This document shows, in pieces, positions 57,416 through 64,000 of a stretch of 64,000 nt of DNA. Position 1 is the stretch's first letter. Each line of letters begins with the position of its first letter. The notes beneath the pieces were generated by a model. That model saw only the letters and a list, made by a program, of their open reading frames with translations. It was not told where the DNA came from and did no database searches. This DNA is from Atrina japonica. Lineage: Eukaryota > Mollusca > Bivalvia > Pterioida > Pinnidae. The DNA lies in contig BROG01000251.1 of NCBI GenBank assembly GCA_030159075.1, positions 648,501 to 712,500 of the forward strand, written 5' to 3'. Position numbers and translations under genes: made by a program.

Positions 57416-58070
57416 GTAATTATATTAAACTTAAATTTTTAAGTATTGGTTTTCCAGCTTGTTAATTTGGTGTTTTATATGCAAAGTATTAAGACCTGAT
57501 ATAATTTGTTTTGTCTGCACAAGTTTCTGATGCTTTTTTTCTCATCATACTTCCCTGTCTTCCAGTAAACTATATCTTTAAGTCAATATCATGTTAAAAA
57601 TTGTTAATCTGATGTTCGTAAGTTTATAATATTGATAACGTGGTAACAGTGATAAATGGATATCAGTTTACTGTTATAAATACTACAGTCTACAGAAGTG
57701 AGGTACAGTACAGGCACATCCAGTTACATGTACCAAAAAAGCACCTGAGAGTAAGTCAGAGATTCATGTTGGCCCATAACTATCTCTTTCACATCGTCTG
57801 TGTTATGCTTGATAACTTTTCACATGAATGGCTTCTTCTCAAAGTGCTGAGAGGATTTTAGCAAAAACATTTTGGTAGTAATCCCCGAGAAGAAGGGTTG
57901 TGTTTTTTTCAGATTGCAAAGGAAATACCAGACTATGAAATGACGATGTCTGTCTGCTTCAACAATAACATGAATAGCTGTTGTGTTTAGTTCTGTTGTG
58001 AGTTTTAAAATACTGGTTCAGTGGTTTGCAATTTGACTTCGCCGCATTTAGAGGTTATTTGTTGTGAAAG
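57416..58070 (+). other. CIR1 intron 5, proximal part
   Basis: Apparently unique AT-rich sequence. No next CIR1 exon is seen before the tandem array and LTR element. Confidence 0.5.
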
Positions 58071-58350
58071 AATAAGTACTGACCCTATAGAGTTGTAGAC
58101 TTAAAATCGGAATAAGTACTGACCGTATAGAGTTGTAGACTTAAAATCGGAATAAGTACTGACCCTATAGAGTTGTAGACTTAAAATCGGAATAAGTACT
58201 GACCCTATAGAGTTGTAGACTTAAAATCGGAATAAGTACTGACCCTATAGAGTTGTAGACATAAAATCGGAATTAGTACTGACCCTATAGAGTTGTAGAC
58301 TTAAAATCGGAATAAGTACTGACCCTATAGAGTTGTAGACTTAAAATCGG
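58071..58350. repeat. 40-bp tandem repeat, exactly seven units
   Basis: AATAAGTACTGACCCTATAG + AGTTGTAGACTTAAAATCGG repeated seven times with only four point differences. A 10-nt partial (TTGTAGACTT) follows, and the LTR starts directly after it at 58361, so the retrotransposon sits at the end of, or within, the array. Confidence 0.95.
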
Positions 58351-58360
58351 TTGTAGACTT

Positions 58361-59422
58361 TGTCACAGATGACCTGAGCTTGAGGCTTTTCGTATGGATA
58401 TGATAACAAAAACACTTTTAAGTTTTACACTTTTAATTATTGAAACGGTATACATGTAATATTATCCCGCATGACCTTCTTTAGCGGAGGTACTGAAACG
58501 TCTGGTTGATATGATTTTAAACTCAACCGAATAAAACCTGTATAAATATAAATAAAGATACTGTTAATACAAAGTATACCACACACAATAGTATTTATGT
58601 AAGTATTACACTTATACACACTATTATAAGGTAAGTATTGAACATACTGTACTGTTAATACTTCCAAACTCTCACACACAATATTTACTGTAATATTTTA
58701 CTACACTCCGTACTTTATACTTTACATCATTAATACACGATTAATGAAATACATTCAATAATTACACACTATTTGATTTACTATAATTCCACACAAAATG
58801 AATCAATGATACACTCTTAACTGTACATTACTACAGCACTAATAATTGATAGATTGATTCATGTATTTTACTTATTTAACACTAAATATACGATAGAATT
58901 GTCGTTATTACACACGTAAATAGCATACTTCAATAGTATAAAACAGTATAAACAAATGTATCTATATTCCAATATCAATTTCAGTTACAAATTTACTGTA
59001 CTATTAATGTTACTGAAATAATTACAAACTTTACTAACATAATAGAATAAATTCACTTACCTCAGAAGAGCAAATAATTTATAAACCTCTGCAAGTGGAC
59101 TACGCCCTGAAAGTGTCTAAAATGCTTCTCATCTAAGTTTCGTGCCAAACTACCCTAAATTTATATGATTCCGAACAATAGCTTCGGTAGACCAGAACCA
59201 GTTTTTGCACGGACTGAGGTACCATACGGGATATCTAAAATGGGTACTTATGTAATGATAATGAGTGTGTTCGAAATAAAAACTAGATAAAATAAAATTA
59301 GAGTGTTCGATTAGATTTGAATCTATTTACACATACTACATAATATTTGAACACTACAGATTTATACATATGAAATACAAGTTTAACATAATATACATGT
59401 GATTTACAAGTTTAATGTGACA
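58361..59422 (-). repeat. 3' LTR (complete, 1062 bp)
   Basis: Plus-strand ends TGTCAC...GTGACA, a 6-bp inverted terminus as required. The inner edge is set by the adjoining polypurine tract. It matches the right LTR over the 708 bp visible, with differences that are almost all short indels. Confidence 0.88.
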
Positions 59423-59436
59423 ATATACCTCCCCAT
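59423..59436 (-). other. Polypurine tract
   Basis: On the minus strand AAATGGGGAGGTAT lies directly against the 3' LTR start (TGTCACATT). It is the plus-strand DNA priming site. Confidence 0.8.
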
Positions 59437-59516
59437 TTAGGAAGTACGAAGTACTTGGTCACACATTAAACTATAAAAATAAAAATCAAAATTAAACTGA
59501 AATACAATATTTTTCA

Positions 59517-59900
59517 CTATCTACTCAAATAATCAGCTCCGACATTATCACTCCCTTTGATGGCTTTGATGCTAAATCGATATGGCTGTAAACTTAGAGC
59601 CCATCTCATCAATCTTGGATTTGACACTTTTGATTTATTCAAATAAATGAGTGGAAAATGGTCTGTCTCAAGATCAAATTCCTGGTTTACATCTACAGAT
59701 TTAAAATCATCTTTCACTTCTAGATCAGGAAAATCTTCGAGCTTTCCTTCATCTAGATTACTGTCAAAACAGTCAACTACTGCTGAATTGACCACGGAAA
59801 ACGCATTTTCACTTGACCTCTCCGTTTCACTACAACTATTGCAGCTGTTGTCCCTTCTCTCAATATATTGTTTCAATATGTTTATGTGAAATGTTTTCAA
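59517..59900 (-). pseudogene. Integrase tail fused to RNase H C-terminal end
   Basis: One open frame of 127 codons. It begins with the end of integrase (KTFHINILKQYIER, after a GPF-like module lying upstream in another frame) and a linker of acidic residues. It then jumps into RNase H: FDLETDHFPLIYLNKSK and NPRLMRWALSLQPYRF, ending NVGADYLSR and a stop. The LETDH and ADYLSR motifs are typical of gypsy RNase H. The whole reverse transcriptase and the RNase H start are missing at about 59680-59700. The join is in frame, as expected of a clean internal deletion. Confidence 0.85.
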
Positions 59901-61261
59901 CTTGCCATTTCATATCTATTTGATAGTCAACTCGTCCTTGTTTCTTGACAACAACAAAAGGACCCTTCCACTGCATTAATAACTTATTGTTATCTGTAGG
60001 TAGAAGTACTAATGCCTTATCACCTACCTTCAAATTTCTGTGCCTTGCACTTTTGTTGTAATATTTCTTATATAGCGTGTAGCTGACTTTTCCAGATTGT
60101 CTCTGGCGAGATCACGCATGGTTTCTAGTTTTCCTTTTAAGTCAATTACATACTGATATGTTGTTTTAACCTGTTGATCACCTATGTCATTGGTTAACAA
60201 ACTCTTTCAAAATACTCATTGGACCTCTAACTGACCTCCCATACACCAACTCAAAAGGTGAAAAACCTAAACTTTCTTGCGGCACTTCACGATATGCAAA
60301 CAACACCGCATTTAGATATTTGTCCCAGTCTTTTGGACGCTCTACACAGACGTTTAAGCATTAGCTTCAATGTACCATTAAATCTCTCTACCAACCCATT
60401 ACATATAGGGTGATAAGGAGTGGTAGTAAGTTGTTTAACAGAAATCAAACGACTTACCTCAGACATAAGTGATGACGTAAACTGAGAACCCATATCTGTA
60501 AGCATTTCACTTGGAAAACCTATACGTGAAAAAATATCAATTAATGCCTCAGCAACTCTCTCCGTTTCTATGCTTGGCAATGCTACTGCTTCGGGGTATC
60601 AAGTGGCATAATCAACCATGGTTAATATGTACTTGTTACCTTTGTCTGTAGAGGGGTATAGCGGCCCAACAATATCAACAGCTATACGCTTGAACGGTTC
60701 GTCTATAAACGGCATTGTCTGTAATGGCACTTTAGATATTTTACCTTTCTGCAACGTACGTTGGCAAATATCGCAAGACTGGCAGAATCTTCTGACATCC
60801 GATTGTATACCTGGCCAATAAAATTCTGAAATTACCCTAACAATAGAACGTCTTGTACCTAGGTGACCAGACAATATTGACTCGTGAGCTAATTTCTGAA
60901 CTAAATTCCTATATGCCTCTGGAATTACTAACTGCATAAATACTTTACCGCTCTCAACTTTTGAAGAAGAAAATTCACGATAAATCAAACCATTTCGTAT
61001 AACCCACTTAACTTGTCCCGTTTTGTTAGTGCAAGTAGCATTCTTTCCAGCCAACTCTCTTATCTTTGCTAGAGATTGATCATTCTGTTGAGCAGTTTTA
61101 AAACTGTTTGGATCTATGTGATCCTTCATTATTTCTGGGACCTTCAGTTTAGGGTAAGGCTTACCTTTATTCTGAATTTGTTGTCTTGTCTTGACGGCAT
61201 TTACTGAATTCCAATTTGGATCCGGACTACCAGGTGGTCTTACATTAGGTACATTACCCAA
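59901..61261 (-). pseudogene. Integrase, broken frame
   Basis: 61261-60599 carries the HHCC zinc domain (HESILSGH ... CQSCDIC) and the first catalytic Asp (AVDIVGPL). A TGA at 60599-60601 stands where CGA (Arg) is usual (DYAT*YPEAVA). 60580-60287 continues in the same frame with the second Asp (TDMGSQFTS) and Glu (NGLVERFNGTLK), so DDE is complete. A shift near 60355 is needed to reach AYREVPQESLGFSPFELVYG, and another near 60190 precedes the GPF-type C-terminal module (QWKGPFVVV). Confidence 0.88.
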
Positions 61262-61697
61262 GATTTAAATCATAAATAGGAGATTCCATGCACCATGCGT
61301 TGAAACTTACCTTGTAAATAAGGCGTGTTTTATGGTTATGTTTGCAACGGGTGCTTTTATGCGTGTACCGTCCGCTAAAATACAAGTTTGAAATTCTCCC
61401 GTCAAACAATCGTCAGACAAGCAATCTCGACGTATTTACAATACCTGAACACCCTGTATCCCTCAAAACTGTAACAGGTTTCCCTTCAACAAAACCACTT
61501 GAAACTGGCATTTTGATTTCATTAACATCGTGACAAGATGAAGCAAGTTTAGGAGAAACTGATGATTTCGATGTGATGCAAGTAGACTGAGTAGGCACTA
61601 TACAAGACGAACACGTTTTAGGAAACGTTTCACCATTCTGATTATACTCAACATTTCCCTGTAACACACTGTGAACTCTGTGACCCCCCTTTGTCAA
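61262..61697 (-). pseudogene. Aspartic protease region
   Basis: The frame 61697-61413 ends in VTVLRDTGCSGIVNTSR, which contains the DTG active-site triad of retropepsins. Reading in the next frame (CLTGEFQTCILADGTR) continues the fold, so one indel near 61425 breaks it. A further shift near 61310 joins the integrase frame. Confidence 0.75.
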
Positions 61698-61700
61698 TCT

Positions 61701-61742
61701 ACATTCAGAAGCTATATGACCTTGCCTTCCACAATTATAACA
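61701..61742 (-). other. Gag zinc knuckle (CCHC)
   Basis: CYNCGRQGHIASEC, C-x2-C-x4-H-x4-C, at the end of gag. The RNA-binding knuckle lies just before the protease frame. Confidence 0.85.
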
Positions 61743-62682
61743 TTTACGTTCACTTTTTAGTACAAATTTATTTTCTTTTATCTATCTCAGAATCTTTTTT
61801 ATCATGTTGAGGGCTTTGATTTGACTTTTGATTTTGATTTTGATGTGTATTACCTTTCTCTGTCAATTTGTTTGCACTTATTCTTCGTGCGTCCTTGTAC
61901 TGATCTGCTAATACAGCCATTTGATTTAATGATTGAGGTAAACGTTCTTTTAAGAATAGTTTAAGGTCCTTGTTACAGACATGCAAGAATTGGTCCCGCA
62001 ACATCAAATCATACAAACCTTCGAAACTATGCGGTATCTTAGCCATATCCACCCACCCGATCGAAGTAACTACTTAGCCTAACAGCAAACTGAGTAAAAT
62101 TTTCAATTGAATCTGGCTTACAAGACCGAATTTTTGTTTTAAACCCATCTTCTGTTAGTTCATAACATCTTAGTAATGCTGTTTTCAAAGCATTGTAATC
62201 AAGAGCTTGTTCTTTTTGGCATTAAAGCATATACATTCAAAGCTTTGCCTCTGAGTAATGCACTAAGATTTATGGCCCAATTTGAAATATCCCAATGCTG
62301 TGCTTCAGCATATCTTTCAAACCTTCTCAAGTAACTGTCCATTTCATCTTTAGACTCATCAAAAACGGGTAGTTTTGGTACAGCAGGTTTAATTGACACT
62401 GTTTCAGACTTATGACCCTCTGTTTGCTTTGCTAATAATTCAAGTTTTTTGAGAATGAAAAATCGTTTCCTGCTTAATTTCTAATTCTTTATCTAATTTT
62501 ATTTTTGCCAGTTCATTTTGCATACGCTCTCTTTCTAGATCTAACTTATTTCTTTCCATTTCCCTCTCTGCTGCCCTTTCTTCACGCTGAATGGCTTGTT
62601 GTTTAACTATGAACTCTCTGAGTTCTTCATCTTTGAGACCCAATGATTCCCCGTATTCTCTTATTGCATTCAAACTTTCCAT
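61743..62682 (-). pseudogene. Gag, broken frame
   Basis: Starts MESLNAIREYGESLGLKDEE with a charged coiled-coil stretch (REERAAEREMERNKLDLERE). It then holds the capsid-like PVFDESKDEMDSYLRRFERY and WAINLSALLRGKAL (62399-62199) and FLKERLPQSLNQMAVLADQY (62052-61768). Frame changes occur near 62450, 62205 and 62060. The last is in a run read as CGGGTGGGTGG. Confidence 0.85.
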
Positions 62683-63271
62683 ACTGAAAGTAATATCTAA
62701 GAATTTTAAGAGAGATTCAAAAAGGAACTGTACGTCAGTTGCACATAACTGGATCCTACACTCAAATAAATACCATAAAAATTTGTTGTGTTACTATATT
62801 TCAACTTGCAGATATAAACATTGTACTCACAAATACTTGTACTGATTGTTTGCCTTTTGTATATGCTCTTCTGAGGTTTACATTCACTTGAGATCTTTTG
62901 TTGTTCAACTGTAATATAAGTAAAACATGTAAGTACAAGTAAAAGTATAATGGTAAACAAAAAATGTACACTGCATTACCACTGAACAAATTTTACACAC
63001 ATCGAATTATTTACTATATTCAATAGTTAGTATTTGTAAGCTTCAGTTGTAGCCTACATTTACATATACAGTTTACATAGCCAATATTGGTATTCGTTTT
63101 CGGAATTCACATTTTTTTTTTCAAATACTTAATCTGTTTTATGGCCAGAATCGTGTTCCATTATACGAGATCCACGCCCACAGATCCGTCATTCCATATC
63201 GGGTATCACATATCCGTATCACATCCTTAATCCATATCACATCCTTAATCCGTATCACATCCTTAATCCGT
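62683..63271 (-). other. Retrotransposon 5' leader
   Basis: Between primer site and gag. It contains a short tandem ATCACATCCTTAATCCGT repeat (63204-63272) and otherwise no open frame. It probably carries the packaging signal. Confidence 0.5.
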
Positions 63272-63289
63272 ATCCCACTTCTGACACCA
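63272..63289 (-). other. Primer-binding site, tRNA-Leu type
   Basis: On the minus strand TGGTGTCAGAAGTGGGAT begins 2 nt after the 5' LTR. Its complement, ATCCCACTTCTGACACCA, matches the 3' end of animal tRNA-Leu as I recall it, including CCA. Confidence 0.7.
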
Positions 63290-63291
63290 AA

Positions 63292-64000
63292 TGTCACAGA
63301 TGACCTGAGCTTGAGGCTTTTCGTATGGATATGATAACAAAAACACTTTTAAGTTTTACACTTTTAATTATTGAAACGGTATACATGTAATATTATCCCG
63401 CATGACCTTCTTTAGCGGAGGTACTGAAACGTCTGGTTGATATGATGATTATAAACTCAACCGAATAAAACCTGTATAAATAAATAAAGATACTGTTAAT
63501 ACAAAGTATACCACACACAATAGTATTTATGTAAGTATTACACTTATACACACTATTATAAGGTAAGTATTGAACATACTGTACTGTTAATACTTCCAAA
63601 CTTCACACACAATATTTACTGTAATATTTTACTACACTCCGTACTTTATACTTTACATCATTAATACACGATTAATGAAATACATTCAATAATTACACAC
63701 TATTTGATTTACTATAATTCCACACAAAATGAATCAATGATACACTCTTAACTGTACATTACTACAGCACTAATAATTGATAGATTGATTCATGTATTTT
63801 ACTTATTTAACACTAAATATACGATAGAATTGTCGTTATTTACACACGTAAATAGCATACTTCAATAGTATAAAACAGTATAAACAAATGTATCTATATT
63901 CCAATATCAATTTCAGTTACAAATTTACTGTACTATTAATGTTACTGAAATAATTACAAACTTTACTAACATAATAGAATAAATTCACTTACCTCAGAAG
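63292..64000 (-). repeat. 5' LTR (partial, cut by window edge)
   Basis: 709 bp matching 58361-59068. About 350 bp of LTR and the outer target duplication are beyond the window. Confidence 0.9.

Larger units (their letters stand above)
58361..64000 (-). mobile_element. Ty3/gypsy LTR retrotransposon, Gmr1-like order, lacking reverse transcriptase
   Basis: A minus-strand element bounded by an entire 3' LTR (58361-59422) and a 5' LTR that runs off the window (63292-64000). Internal order from its 5' end: tRNA-Leu-type primer site, gag with zinc knuckle, aspartic protease, integrase, then the C-terminal tail of RNase H, then a polypurine tract. Integrase before RNase H is the Gmr1-like order; the reverse transcriptase and most of RNase H are absent. 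The frames are broken by several single-base shifts and one TGA. It lies antisense in a CIR1 intron. Confidence 0.85.

Noticed and set aside
58361..64000. Endogenous retrovirus with envelope
   Set aside because: No envelope frame between RNase H and the 3' LTR (only about 80 bp); domain order and motifs are those of a Ty3/gypsy retrotransposon.

Overview
This is AT-rich eukaryotic genomic DNA with short exons, GT-AG introns, tRNA-derived SINEs, many small DNA transposons and long minisatellites. The protein matches and repeat style point to a lophotrochozoan invertebrate, most likely a bivalve mollusc; the species is not determined. Three conserved genes are supported.

Layout. (1) 1-12064: mostly non-coding, holding one coding exon of an ORMDL-family gene on the minus strand (5466-5639). 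Its remaining coding exons lie beyond the left edge, and its probable non-coding first exon ends near 12065. (2) 12065-12310: a short shared promoter between divergent ORMDL and PMS1. (3) 12311-45665: PMS1 on the plus strand, a MutL-homologue mismatch-repair gene reconstructed here as 15 coding exons with continuous phase and about 1056 codons. Its exon 1 is duplicated. Several introns carry large minisatellites, and in introns 1, 6, 11 and 14 these start at or next to the 5' splice site. (4) 45666-52390: intergenic, holding a foldback element and a three-level transposon nest. (5) 52391-57415: the first five coding exons of CIR1 (corepressor interacting with RBPJ), plus strand; the gene continues past the right edge. 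CIR1 intron 1 holds a complete 407-bp TRIM-type LTR element whose LTRs contain a tRNA-like pol III promoter. (6) 58071-64000: a 40-bp x 7 tandem array abutting a Ty3/gypsy-type LTR retrotransposon on the minus strand. The element has 1062-bp LTRs, a tRNA-Leu-type primer site, gag, protease and integrase, then only the last part of RNase H; the reverse transcriptase is missing. The order protease-integrase-RNase H is that of Gmr1-like elements.

How the genes relate. PMS1 pairs with MLH1 in the MutL-beta heterodimer. ORMDL is an ER-membrane regulator of sphingolipid synthesis. CIR1 is a nuclear corepressor and splicing-associated factor. They are not a pathway, but the ORMDL-PMS1 head-to-head arrangement is the same as human ORMDL1-PMS1, which suggests an ancient bidirectional promoter.

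Caveat. PMS1 exon 14 has two compensating frame changes, and the retrotransposon reading frames are broken mostly by single-base indels although its LTRs are nearly identical. Residual indel errors in a long-read assembly would explain both, so frameshifts here should not be taken as proof of pseudogenes.
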